A stretch of DNA of 64,000 nucleotides from Roseibium sp. (GTDB lineage Bacteria > Pseudomonadota > Alphaproteobacteria > Rhizobiales > Stappiaceae), in contig JAEPML010000002.1 of the NCBI GenBank assembly GCA_017643925.1, positions 434,001 through 498,000 of the forward strand, read 5' to 3'. The notes under the pieces are model-generated. The model was given only the letters and a program-made list of their open reading frames with translations. It had not been told where the DNA came from and ran no database searches. Positions 56,447 to 64,000 of this stretch are shown here, piece after piece; the first letter of the stretch is position 1, and the number at the start of each line of letters is the position of its first letter. Made by a program: the position numbers and the translations under genes.

Positions 56447-58440
56447 AGGATCCCCTTTGCGCCGATCCTTGGCGGCCATTTCATGATCGTGCCGCGATCA
56501 GTCGTTTCGATAACGCATTGGGTGAAATGATTGATCGAGGCATATTCGGCGACAAACCGGTCCAGCACGGCCCCCATCAGGAAGGCACTGCTGCCTTCGA
56601 AGGCCTTGTCGTCAAGCGTGATGGTGACCTCCAGACCGCGCGCAACGCCTGTTCCGGACTTTTGTTGCAATCTCCGAACAACCGGCCTGGTCGACACGCC
56701 CCGGACAGATTGTGCCTGTCGGTCGGCGACATTGTCGGAAAGCGGTGCAAAGACGCTCAGAATATCCCTGAAGGATCGGCCGTCCTCTCCGGCAGCGTCA
56801 TGTACCAGTCCCGTATGATTCAGCGCCAGTATGTTGATCAGCCGCCATGCAATTGCCCCCGAGTGTCCTTCCTCGCCAAGCCTTTCATTGTAGGACAGGA
56901 GAGGGGGGCGTGGCGCCGTCGGGCCAGCGACACAATCCACTTTCAGGCTAACGTCTTCAAGGATCCGGAAATCCCCGATCTGTCCCTTTTCCGGCGAGTT
57001 GCCAACAGGCAGGTCGGCAGCCAGGGCCCTGTTGGAGGCCATCACTTTCAAGGACAGTTCGGCCAGTTTCTTGTCGCCGCTCTGGAGGAGCGCGGCTGCC
57101 TGGGCCCCACTGGAAACAGTGATGAAGGACTCGGTTCCGATATAGGGATTGGGTTGTCCTCTGCGGATTTCCGAAGAGGATTGACGCCGTGGCAGGCGGC
57201 GTATGGTGTAGAACCATTCGTGTCCTGCCTTTTCGGTGTCCGGTGCAACACTGTAGAGCGGCTCTACGGCTTGCTTGTCGCCGCCAGAGAAGTGCGCGTT
57301 GACTTCCGTTACCGAATGAACCTCGTAGTCAAGGGGACGCGTCCGGTCGGTGATGACCGCGAATTCGTGCTGACCCTTCTTGATGGGCACCCGGTCGGTT
57401 TGCCGTTCAAACAGGTTCACCGCCGGAGCTGTGTGCAAGGCGAAGATCTTGTCTTCCACATGCGCCGGTAACCGCGTTTCCGCTTCATCGAAAACAAATA
57501 CGAGATCGAAGGATTTGGCGTTCACACGATCAAGATACTTCCGCAAGCCGCAGAGGCGGAAACCGAGGAAAGCACGCGGGAAATTGAAGAAGTCACGAAT
57601 ATGATCGAAGCCCGTGAACAGTCTTCGATCATTGTGCAGAAGCGCGTCTTCCTCGTCGAAACCGAGTTGTTCGATGGCGTTGACCGGAAGCCTCTGCAGC
57701 GTCGCCTGGCCAAACGCATCCTCGGTTCTGATGTAGAGCGCTATTGTATGGCCAAAAATCTGCTCATAGACCTTGGCCGCAAGATCCAGCGGACCGATCA
57801 GGCGGATGGGCAGTTCGTCTATGCGGCATCCGGCGACCTGGTACTCGGCCTTCTTGACGGCTTCTTCGGCGGAGACCTCGTTCTCCGGATCTTCGGCCAT
57901 TCTGTGTGTCAGCGTGATCGAGAGTCCGGCTCTTGCGCGGCGATCTTCGGCCATGTCGGCTCCAAGACCGGATATCTGGGCGGCAGAGCTGAGATACTTG
58001 GCGTCTGTCAGTTCAAGTGGGGTCAGCGTAATCGGAGAGGTGAGCGTAAACCGGCAGCGGACTTCTCCCTGGCGTTCACGAAACACTGCTTCCATCGGCG
58101 CATGCCGGCTGATCTTGCTCCCGCTGCGGAGATTGGCATCGCCGTATTTCGGTGTCACACGGGCAAGTACCATGGAGGGGATCGGTGCCAGGGCCGAGGG
58201 ATAAAGCTGTTCAAACAGGTTGGAAGTGAACTCCGAGAACTCATGCTTCATCTTCAGCTGCACGCGGGCAGCCAGAAAAGCGGTACCTTCGAGCAGTCCC
58301 GACAGCATCGGGTCAGACCGGTCTTCCAGCAGGCCGCCGAGCCGTTCGGCGACGGCCGGATAGGCCTCGGCAAATGCCACGCCCTGTTCGCGCAGATAGG
58401 TCAGTTCCTGATTGTATAGGTCCAGAAATTCCCGGTTCAT
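56443..58440 (-). CDS. tssF: T6SS baseplate protein TssF
   Basis: A 665-residue baseplate wedge protein, near the usual length. The N-terminal FLDLYNQELTYLREQGVAFAEAYP and DPMLSGLLEGTAFLAARVQLKMK are the family signature. It overlaps tssE upstream and tssG downstream by four bases each, so the three baseplate genes are translationally coupled. Confidence 0.95.
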   Translation of the reverse strand: MNREFLDLYNQELTYLREQGVAFAEAYPAVAERLGGLLEDRSDPMLSGLLEGTAFLAARVQLKMKHEFSEFTSNLFEQLYPSALAPIPSMVLARVTPKYGDANLRSGSKISRHAPMEAVFRERQGEVRCRFTLTSPITLTPLELTDAKYLSSAAQISGLGADMAEDRRARAGLSITLTHRMAEDPENEVSAEEAVKKAEYQVAGCRIDELPIRLIGPLDLAAKVYEQIFGHTIALYIRTEDAFGQATLQRLPVNAIEQLGFDEEDALLHNDRRLFTGFDHIRDFFNFPRAFLGFRLCGLRKYLDRVNAKSFDLVFVFDEAETRLPAHVEDKIFALHTAPAVNLFERQTDRVPIKKGQHEFAVITDRTRPLDYEVHSVTEVNAHFSGGDKQAVEPLYSVAPDTEKAGHEWFYTIRRLPRRQSSSEIRRGQPNPYIGTESFITVSSGAQAAALLQSGDKKLAELSLKVMASNRALAADLPVGNSPEKGQIGDFRILEDVSLKVDCVAGPTAPRPPLLSYNERLGEEGHSGAIAWRLINILALNHTGLVHDAAGEDGRSFRDILSVFAPLSDNVADRQAQSVRGVSTRPVVRRLQQKSGTGVARGLEVTITLDDKAFEGSSAFLMGAVLDRFVAEYASINHFTQCVIETTDRGTIMKWPPRIGAKGIL

Positions 58441-58988
58441 GCGGTTGCCCCGATAATCTTGATACGGCCGAATGCAGGATCGACGTCAGCGATGAACTCG
58501 CTGCCAACACGAACGGGATCACACCGGATTTCCGCCTTGATCAGAAAGCGGACCTTGAATGTATCGCTATCGATGGATTCGTCTCTTTCAACTTTCAGGG
58601 TTCTCGGGTCCATTCTTGGCTCAAATCGAATAAGTGCCTCTCGAATGTCCTCCGCAAGGCGTTCGATCCTGACGGTGTCGACGATGTGCACGGAAAGGTC
58701 CGGCAGGCCGTAGTTGAGAATGGAGTTCTGGACTTCCGGGAAGTCGGAAAGGTCCTGGGTGGAATTGAGATTGACCGTGTTCAGAAGGGCTTGCAGGTCG
58801 CGCCGGACTTCTGCGAGGAGCGTGTGTTCGGAAATGCCGTAAGCTCTGGAAAGTCGCCGGCCGGAGCGGAGTTTCTGCGCTCCTTCAGCCTCTTTCTGGC
58901 GCGCTTGTGCTGCCTTGAAATCCGGGTCGTCCATTGCCCGGAAGGCCCACATCAGCGGGGAGTGCATTTTCATCTTTGATTTAGCCAT
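58437..58988 (-). CDS. tssE: T6SS baseplate protein TssE
   Basis: A 183-residue gp25-like protein. LLAEVRRDLQALLNTVNL, ILNYGLPDL and EALIRFEPRMDPRTL show the family. The basic N-terminus of about 40 residues is longer than in many TssE. It follows the hcp gene after a 137-base gap that holds a strong hairpin. Confidence 0.93.
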   Translation of the reverse strand: MAKSKMKMHSPLMWAFRAMDDPDFKAAQARQKEAEGAQKLRSGRRLSRAYGISEHTLLAEVRRDLQALLNTVNLNSTQDLSDFPEVQNSILNYGLPDLSVHIVDTVRIERLAEDIREALIRFEPRMDPRTLKVERDESIDSDTFKVRFLIKAEIRCDPVRVGSEFIADVDPAFGRIKIIGATA

Positions 58989-59079
58989 TGGCTAAGCCCA
59001 CGCTTTCGGCTGCCCGGAAATGGTCGCAAGTCGTAGTGACGATGTTGTTTTTGCTTTTTCGCCAAACACTTGAAGAAGG

Positions 59080-59111
59080 ATTGGCTGCCGCGTCTGATTG
59101 CGGCAGCCAAT
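59080..59111 (-). terminator. Hairpin between hcp and tssE
   Basis: A perfect 12-bp stem (ATTGGCTGCCGC / GCGGCAGCCAAT) with an 8-base loop lies 14 bases after the hcp stop. On the minus strand it is followed by TCCTTCTTC rather than a clean T-run, so partial termination or protection of hcp mRNA is likely. Confidence 0.65.
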
Positions 59112-59125
59112 GAATTGCAAGAAGA

Positions 59126-59611
59126 TTACTTCTTTTCGTTTGCAGCGATGTCCCAGGCAAATTCCGGGGCTGCACCCTTGGAGCCGTCGGCCTTCTGTTC
59201 GGTGTAGATGTACTTGTACTCACCGAAATTCAGAGTGCAGCTTTCCGTGATGCGATCGTCGGACCCGCTGCCGCCGGTGGAGACGTTGGTAACGATAATG
59301 TCCTTCATCTCGATCTTGATGTACTCCAGCGGGCTGTCACCAGCTGCCTTGCGGACAAACAATGTGCCCTTCGGAATGTGCTTGCCGGTGGAGACATGCT
59401 GCAGCAGAACCGGCGTGGACTTGTCCACGAACTTGGTGACGCTCAGGTCCTGAAAATGGGCCTTACCGGAACCGGAGCCGCCGCCCATGTGGGTGGTGCC
59501 GGACTGGGAGGCGCCCCAGGACCAGGACAGAACATCAATCTTGTCCTTGTGGGTCTTGTCCTGTGCTTCGCCTTTGATACCTTCAAGCTCAAGAAAAAAA
59601 TCGACAGCCAT
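59126..59611 (-). CDS. hcp: T6SS tube protein Hcp (TssD)
   Basis: A 161-residue Hcp that stacks in hexameric rings to form the secreted tube. FFLELEGIKGEAQDKTHKD, IDVLSWSWGASQSG and GSGSGKAHFQDLSVTKFVD are characteristic. AAAGGAT gives a good ribosome-binding site. The gene is separated from both neighbours by hairpin-bearing gaps. Confidence 0.96.
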   Translation of the reverse strand: MAVDFFLELEGIKGEAQDKTHKDKIDVLSWSWGASQSGTTHMGGGSGSGKAHFQDLSVTKFVDKSTPVLLQHVSTGKHIPKGTLFVRKAAGDSPLEYIKIEMKDIIVTNVSTGGSGSDDRITESCTLNFGEYKYIYTEQKADGSKGAAPEFAWDIAANEKK

Positions 59612-59780
59612 TTCAATAGATCCTTTAAGTTGTTGACGTGCAGGGATTATTCCCTGGCAACGAGCCTGCTAATTCAGGCAACTACATCGGACCACATGGT
59701 CCAAACCCCTTGGCGCTTTCGCGTCTCGTTTGTACCTCCGCCCGGCGGGCCGGGTTGCATCCGCCGAGGATGCCTGACGA

Positions 59781-59800
59781 AAGGGCGGGCAGCCGCCCTT
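59781..59800 (-). other. Hairpin between tssC and hcp
   Basis: An 8-bp perfect stem (AAGGGCGG / CCGCCCTT) with a 4-base loop starts 17 bases after the tssC stop. No T-run follows on the minus strand. A second GC-rich inverted repeat (CCCGGC-GG-GCCGGG) lies nearby at about 59741. These may limit read-through or set a processing point upstream of hcp. Confidence 0.5.
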
Positions 59801-59816
59801 CCGACAATTCGCTTTA

Positions 59817-61340
59817 TCAGCCGCCATCCTGCGGAATGCGGGAGGCGAGGCTCATGCCAATGTCCATGCCTTCCAGCTGATAATGTGGACGGAGGAAGAA
59901 CTGGGCCCTGTAGTAGCCTGGGTTTTCCTCGTCATCGACGATGGTGACCTTGGCTTCCCGAAGCGGCTTGCGCGCCTTGGTTTCCTCGGTCGAGTTGTCC
60001 GGATCGCCGTCCACGTAATCCATGATCCAGTCGTTCAGCCAACGCTGCAGCTGAGCGGATTCCTTGGTCGAACCAATCTTGTTGCGCACCATCACCTTCA
60101 GGTAGTGGGCGAACCGAGTGGTCGCGAACATGTAGGGCAGGCGGGCCGACAGGTTGTCCGAAGCCGTTGCATCCTTGCCATCCGGTCCGGAGAACTGGCG
60201 TGGCTTGAAGACCGACTGGGCACCCAGGAACGCAGCCTGGTCCGTGTTCTTCCGGTGGATCAGCGGGATCAGGCCGAGACGCGAGATCTCGTGCTCACGT
60301 CGGTCTGAAATTGCGATTTCGGCCGGGCATTTCTGGTCGACGCCGCCGTCATCGGTTTCGAAGACGTGTGTCGGCAGTTCTTCAACCAGTCCACCGCTTT
60401 CCACGCCGCGAATTCGTACGGTCCAACCGTATTCCTTGTAAGCGCGGTTGATATTCGCCGCCATGGCGTAAGCGGAGTTCATCCAGGCGTAGTTGTCGTG
60501 GCTGTCTTCTTCGAATTCTTCCTCGAAGGAGAATTCTTCGACAGGGTCCGACTTGGCGCCATATGGCTGGCGTGCCAGGACACGCGGCAGGGACAAACCG
60601 AGATAGCGTGCATCTTCCGATTCCCGGAGCGTGCGCCACTGTGCATGGATCTCCGTGTCGAAGATCTTGGAAAGATCCCGCTTGGCCGGAAGTTCGGTCC
60701 AGCTTTCCATCTGCATCAGCTGAGGGTTCGCCGCTGCCAGGAACGGCGCATGTGCTGCAGCCGCAATCTTGGCCATGCCGCGCAAAACCGTGATGTCCTG
60801 CGGCTCGTACGAGAATTCGTAGTCGCCGACGAGGCAGCCGTAAGGCTGGCCACCGAGCTGACCGAACTCTGCTTCGTAGATCTGCTTGAACAGCGGGCTC
60901 TGATCCCACTTGGCGCCACGATAGCTCTTGAAGACCCCGGCCAACTCGCTCTTGGAGATGTTCAGGAACTGCAGCTTGAGTGTCGCATCCGTTTCTGACT
61001 GGTGAACCAGATAATCCAGACCGCGCCAGGCGCTTTCCAGTTTCTGGTACTCCGGCGCATGGATGATCTCGTTGACCTGGGACGACAGTTTCTCGTCCAG
61101 CTTGGCGATCATCTCGTCGATGGTGTCGTAGACATCGTCCTTGATGAGAGCCTGATCAGAAAGCGCTTCTGACAGGAACGTCGTCATGGCGTTGTCGACG
61201 AGCTGGTTCGCGGTGTCGTTTTCGCTCTTGATGCGGAAATTCTGCTTCAAGATGGAGGCAAATTCCTCCGGGCTTTTTTCACCGGCAACTTCGCCGGCTG
61301 CCGCGCCACTGGTTTGGGCGCTTGTGTCAGTGTTGCTCAT
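59817..61340 (-). CDS. tssC: T6SS sheath large subunit TssC
   Basis: A 507-residue sheath protein. ESAWRGLDYLVHQSETDATLKL, GCLVGDYEFSYEPQDI and the C-terminal LEGMDIGMSLASRIP are family features. It begins immediately after the tssB stop with no spacer. TssB and TssC assemble the contractile sheath. Confidence 0.96.
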   Translation of the reverse strand: MSNTDTSAQTSGAAAGEVAGEKSPEEFASILKQNFRIKSENDTANQLVDNAMTTFLSEALSDQALIKDDVYDTIDEMIAKLDEKLSSQVNEIIHAPEYQKLESAWRGLDYLVHQSETDATLKLQFLNISKSELAGVFKSYRGAKWDQSPLFKQIYEAEFGQLGGQPYGCLVGDYEFSYEPQDITVLRGMAKIAAAAHAPFLAAANPQLMQMESWTELPAKRDLSKIFDTEIHAQWRTLRESEDARYLGLSLPRVLARQPYGAKSDPVEEFSFEEEFEEDSHDNYAWMNSAYAMAANINRAYKEYGWTVRIRGVESGGLVEELPTHVFETDDGGVDQKCPAEIAISDRREHEISRLGLIPLIHRKNTDQAAFLGAQSVFKPRQFSGPDGKDATASDNLSARLPYMFATTRFAHYLKVMVRNKIGSTKESAQLQRWLNDWIMDYVDGDPDNSTEETKARKPLREAKVTIVDDEENPGYYRAQFFLRPHYQLEGMDIGMSLASRIPQDGG

Positions 61341-61895
61341 TTACGCCTCCTCCGAATCGTCGCCTTTTTCTGCATCGGTTTTGCTCTCGGCCTGCTCGCT
61401 TTCCATCTTCTGGGCGAGGGCCTGCATCAGCGCCGGATCACGTGTCAGTTCCTCCAGCTGGCTGATTGCCTGCACGCGGCCATCCATCATCGTGCGCAAC
61501 GCAGCCAGGCTCCGACGGGCATCCAGAAGCTTCTTGAGGGCAGGAACCTGTTCCGCCACCTTGCCTGGCGTGAAGTCGTCCATGTTCTTGAAACGAAGCT
61601 GCACACTCATCTTGGTGTTGTCTTCGCCGGAGATCTTGTCCTTCACCGTGAACGATGTGCCTGGTTCAATGGCTTCCATGCGCTTGGAGAAGTTGTCCAT
61701 GTCGATGTCGAGCAGTTTGCGCTCATCGATGTCGGACTTTTCGACTCCGGGGCTGTCGCCGGAAAGGTCGGCCATGATGCCCATCACGAAGGGCAACTCG
61801 ACCTTCTGCTCCGCATCAAAGGGATCTTCGTAGAAGATGTGAACGCGCGGAGGTCTGTTACGCTTGATAAAGCTTTGCCCGCTATTCGATGCCAT
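61341..61895 (-). CDS. tssB: T6SS sheath small subunit TssB
   Basis: A 184-residue protein; FIKRNRPPRVHIFYE, ELPFVMGIMADLSG and RMEAIEPG mark TssB. The ATG at 61895 follows AAAGGCAAG; the frame reaches upstream to 61949 without support. A sigma70-like promoter lies right before it, making tssB the probable first gene of the tssB-C-hcp-E-F-G-H operon. The last 20 residues are acidic. Confidence 0.95.
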   Translation of the reverse strand: MASNSGQSFIKRNRPPRVHIFYEDPFDAEQKVELPFVMGIMADLSGDSPGVEKSDIDERKLLDIDMDNFSKRMEAIEPGTSFTVKDKISGEDNTKMSVQLRFKNMDDFTPGKVAEQVPALKKLLDARRSLAALRTMMDGRVQAISQLEELTRDPALMQALAQKMESEQAESKTDAEKGDDSEEA

Positions 61896-61909
61896 TGTAC
61901 TTGCCTTTC

Positions 61910-61939
61910 GTATTATTGAACTGCTCTTAATTTGGTCAA
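61910..61939 (-). promoter_or_regulatory. Candidate sigma70-type promoter for the tssB operon
   Basis: On the minus strand TTGACC, an 18-base spacer and TAATAC lie just before the tssB ribosome-binding site. TTTGAC occurs a second time ten bases further upstream, and the 275-base intergenic region is AT-rich compared with its surroundings. No sigma54-type -24/-12 pair was seen. Confidence 0.5.
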
Positions 61940-62170
61940 ATTCAGTCAAATACTACTGCAGCGGCTGTAATGTCTTTTTGTTGTTTTTGGTTTGCCCTGC
62001 GTTGTTGCTATCTATGTACTTCGATTATCGGGAGCGGGAAGTGATGACAGTCACATGATCGCCGCTTTGGAAATTTTCTTTAAATATTGAGGACCCGTTG
62101 GTCGTCCGTGTCAAGAAAGAAGAGGAGAAACCCTGCGTCAGGGTGATGATTCTATTGATCCATTTCGATT

Positions 62171-63454
62171 CTAATCGTCCTCTGGACGCAGGAACATGTT
62201 CAGCAGTCCCGTAAAGGAGCCCGAGCTCATATTCTGCGCTTCGTCCAGCAACAGGGGGATCGGACTGGTCGGTTCATTGGTGGTGTAATAGCCTTTGACC
62301 GCAGAGATTCCGCGCATGGCTTCGGTTCTGCTTTCGATGACCATGACGCCGAATCCCTCGATGTCTCCCAGGTCATCCGAACAGCCCTCGTTCAGGTCGA
62401 TCAGCCGATCGTTTGAAAGCTGTAGACCGCTTGTGCCCAGAAGCAGGGCAACGTCGTCGAATCGGCGCGGCATCAGGATTTTCAGGGCGTCCAGGTAGGA
62501 CTTGCCAACCAGGCCGCGGGCTTCCCGAACCAGAAAGAGTGCCGGGTGCGAAGGCTCGCGTGTCGCGAAATACTCCTCGACTGCCTCCAGCAGGAGCCGC
62601 GCCTGTGCCGCGTTTTGGACCTCGGTTTGCGCAGTCGTGCTGTCACCGGTTTCGGTGTCCTCAGCGCCGTCCTCGCCGTCGGTTGCCTCATCTTCGGCTT
62701 CCGGTGATATGCGTCCGAGCCGGATGCTGAATTCGGTATTGATTTCCTGCAGCAGGGTACTCAGGCCTGTGTAATCAGGCGGTGCGGCCTTGGCTTCGGC
62801 TTCCTTGAGTTTCGCGGTGCTTATTTCCGCGATTGCCTGGAGTTGATCCGGCAGATCGGCGAGATCCGCAAGCATCTCGTCGATCATGTCCTGTTCAAGT
62901 TCACCGGAGGTCAGGGCGGCCTCGATGGCGCCGAGCGAGATGGTGTGTTCATCCTCACGCGCAGTGACGTTGCCCGCCGCAATCTGTATCGCGCGATAGC
63001 TGATCGGCCCGCTCCTGCGGGTCTTGAGCAGGGGAGCGGCCTCCAGAGGTAATGTCACCGTCGGGCGATTGTTGAGCGCTTCAAGTGCGCCCATGCGTTC
63101 CATGTGGCCGAAATCGGCATCAACGGGATGCACGTCGTCCCAGTGGTTCTCGACGAGTTTGCGAACAATTCGCACCGCATCCGCGAACAGGTGCAGCTGC
63201 CCGCTCAGGAGAGCAAATTGCGCAAGCAGGATGACAAGTCTGAGATCTCTGGATTGCTTCAGAAATCCTTCCATCTGCTTGAAGATGTCCGTGAATTCTA
63301 TTTCGGAGCGATCAAAGTCGCTGAACCGTTCCGGCAACAGTTCCTCGCACGAATCCATGAGCGCTGCGAAAGCGGGTTCCGTATCGTAGAGGTCGGGGCC
63401 GCAGCCGCCACCTGGAGAAATCTCGGTGCCGTAGGTCTCCGGATCGAATTTCAT
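62171..63454 (-). CDS. tssA: T6SS assembly protein TssA (ImpA N-terminal domain)
   Basis: A 427-residue protein that caps and guides sheath/tube assembly. The ImpA N-domain is visible at about 10-130: CGPDLYDTEPAF, SRDLRLVILLAQFALLSG and NHWDDVHP. The C-terminal part (LLLEAVEEYFATREPSHPALFLVREA, then LDALKILMPRRFDD) is the family's tail. An acidic Ala/Asp/Glu-rich linker lies between. ATG at 63454 is preferred over 63472. It is separated from tssB by a promoter-bearing gap. Confidence 0.92.
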   Translation of the reverse strand: MKFDPETYGTEISPGGGCGPDLYDTEPAFAALMDSCEELLPERFSDFDRSEIEFTDIFKQMEGFLKQSRDLRLVILLAQFALLSGQLHLFADAVRIVRKLVENHWDDVHPVDADFGHMERMGALEALNNRPTVTLPLEAAPLLKTRRSGPISYRAIQIAAGNVTAREDEHTISLGAIEAALTSGELEQDMIDEMLADLADLPDQLQAIAEISTAKLKEAEAKAAPPDYTGLSTLLQEINTEFSIRLGRISPEAEDEATDGEDGAEDTETGDSTTAQTEVQNAAQARLLLEAVEEYFATREPSHPALFLVREARGLVGKSYLDALKILMPRRFDDVALLLGTSGLQLSNDRLIDLNEGCSDDLGDIEGFGVMVIESRTEAMRGISAVKGYYTTNEPTSPIPLLLDEAQNMSSGSFTGLLNMFLRPEDD

Positions 63455-63478
63455 GCACTTCCCCCAGCCCAAAATGAA

Positions 63479-63501
63479 ACCAGCCGGTAAGTCCGGCTGG
63501 T
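63479..63501 (-). terminator. Hairpin between the OmpA-domain gene and tssA
   Basis: A perfect 9-bp stem (ACCAGCCGG / CCGGCTGGT) with a 5-base loop begins 14 bases after the OmpA-gene stop, followed on the minus strand by GTTTCATTTTGGG. It probably acts as a weak terminator or attenuator before tssA. Confidence 0.55.
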
Positions 63502-63514
63502 ACGCTTGTTTGCC

Positions 63515-64000
63515 TTATTCCAGGACCAACTTGCTTTCGACGCGGCGGTTGGCCGGGTCGTTGATGTCGGCGACCTTCGGACGAGTCTTGCCGTATCCGA
63601 CGGTCTTGAGGCGGTTTCGGGAAACGCCCAACGACACAAGATATTCGGTCACCGCCTGGGCTCGATCTTCTGACAGCCTCTGGTTATAGGAGACCGACCC
63701 GATACCGTCCGTGTGACCTTCGATGACAAACGATGCGGCTTGAAGATCCGGATCCGCGATGCCCTTGGCAAATTCACGCAGGTTGGCTCTGGCCGTCGGG
63801 CTCAGGCGTGCTGACGCATATTCAAATGAAACGAGCAGGTTGAAGCCTTCGCCAATCGCCTTTGTTTCAGGGTCGGCGGTGAGGGGAGATGCACCCTCCG
63901 AGGACGCTTCAGGTGTGACGGCTACTTGTCCGCCGGCTTCCCTGGCTTCGTTTTGGTTGCACTCGTCACGCGTTCCGATGCAAAGCGCTCGGCTCGTTCC
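63515..64000 (-). CDS. OmpA-family C-terminal domain protein, N-terminus outside window
   Basis: The visible 161 residues run in one open frame to a TAA at 63515. The last ~110 form an OmpA-like peptidoglycan-binding domain: SFVIEGHTDGIGSVSYNQRLSEDRA and the final GYGKTRPKVADINDPANRRVE. Before it is a low-complexity stretch and a Cys pair (ALCIGTRDEC). In T6SS loci such a domain may be fused to TssL or encoded as a separate TagL/OmpA-like anchor; the missing N-terminus prevents a choice. Confidence 0.85.
   Translation of the reverse strand, partial: GTSRALCIGTRDECNQNEAREAGGQVAVTPEASSEGASPLTADPETKAIGEGFNLLVSFEYASARLSPTARANLREFAKGIADPDLQAASFVIEGHTDGIGSVSYNQRLSEDRAQAVTEYLVSLGVSRNRLKTVGYGKTRPKVADINDPANRRVESKLVLE

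Noticed and set aside
61896..62170. Sigma54 promoter before tssB
   Set aside because: Many T6SS operons use one, but no TGGCAC-N5-TTGCW pattern was found on the minus strand.
1..64000. CRISPR arrays, tRNA/rRNA genes, insertion sequences, prophage
   Set aside because: No regularly spaced direct repeats, cloverleaf-like segments, transposase or phage genes were seen on reading the window.

Overview
The window looks like chromosome of a marine, heterotrophic alphaproteobacterium. The best guess is the Roseibium/Labrenzia (Stappiaceae) group, inferred from the mix of PHA synthase, heterotetrameric sarcosine oxidase, glutathione-dependent formaldehyde oxidation, Liv-type transporters, P450s and an alphaproteobacterial-style type VI secretion locus. 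No rRNA or tRNA gene is present to confirm this. Coding density is high, genes are often joined by ATGA overlaps, and I saw no insertion sequence, prophage, CRISPR array or broken gene.

Layout. 1-9520 is mostly housekeeping: a truncated PHA synthase, a small lipoprotein, a membrane GGDEF protein with a degenerate active site, then aminotransferase - homoserine dehydrogenase (hom) - class II fructose bisphosphatase (glpX) - recJ. 9601-15774 holds a nitrilase-family hydrolase, a twice-repeated Nudix-PiT phosphate permease pair, and an EEP-family phosphodiesterase. 15977-19175 is a tightly overlapped three-gene operon: cNMP-binding/acyltransferase fusion, sterol-desaturase-family hydroxylase and cytochrome P450. 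19194-26814 is a one-carbon block: soxBDAG on the minus strand, divergent from glutathione-dependent formaldehyde dehydrogenase and S-formylglutathione hydrolase. 26811-29305 is a second P450, translationally coupled to an LpxL-like acyltransferase. 29362-32945 holds DUF423, an M3 peptidase, DUF2306 and a PNPOx-like protein. 33433-38678 is a complete Liv-type ABC transporter, followed by a Ca2+/H+ antiporter, an ornithine-cyclodeaminase homologue and a GNAT protein.

42117-51602 is the most unusual stretch. It has two different caspase-fold proteases, a Gly/Ser-rich lipoprotein, a secreted FecR-like protein overlapping a CHASE2 class III cyclase, and a membrane-anchored M23 peptidase. It abuts a type VI secretion module (51715-64000: PAAR, tssH/clpV, tssG, tssF, tssE, hcp, tssC, tssB, tssA and an OmpA-domain protein cut by the window edge). 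The T6SS membrane-complex genes and vgrG are not in the window.

How the parts work together. Sarcosine oxidase makes glycine, H2O2 and C1 units; the divergent adhI/fghA pair would oxidise formaldehyde that escapes to formate. The two P450 modules each pair an oxygenase with a candidate acyl-transfer enzyme and may tailor lipids. The caspase/CHASE2 locus looks like an envelope sensing and proteolysis system. Its link to the T6SS rests on position only.
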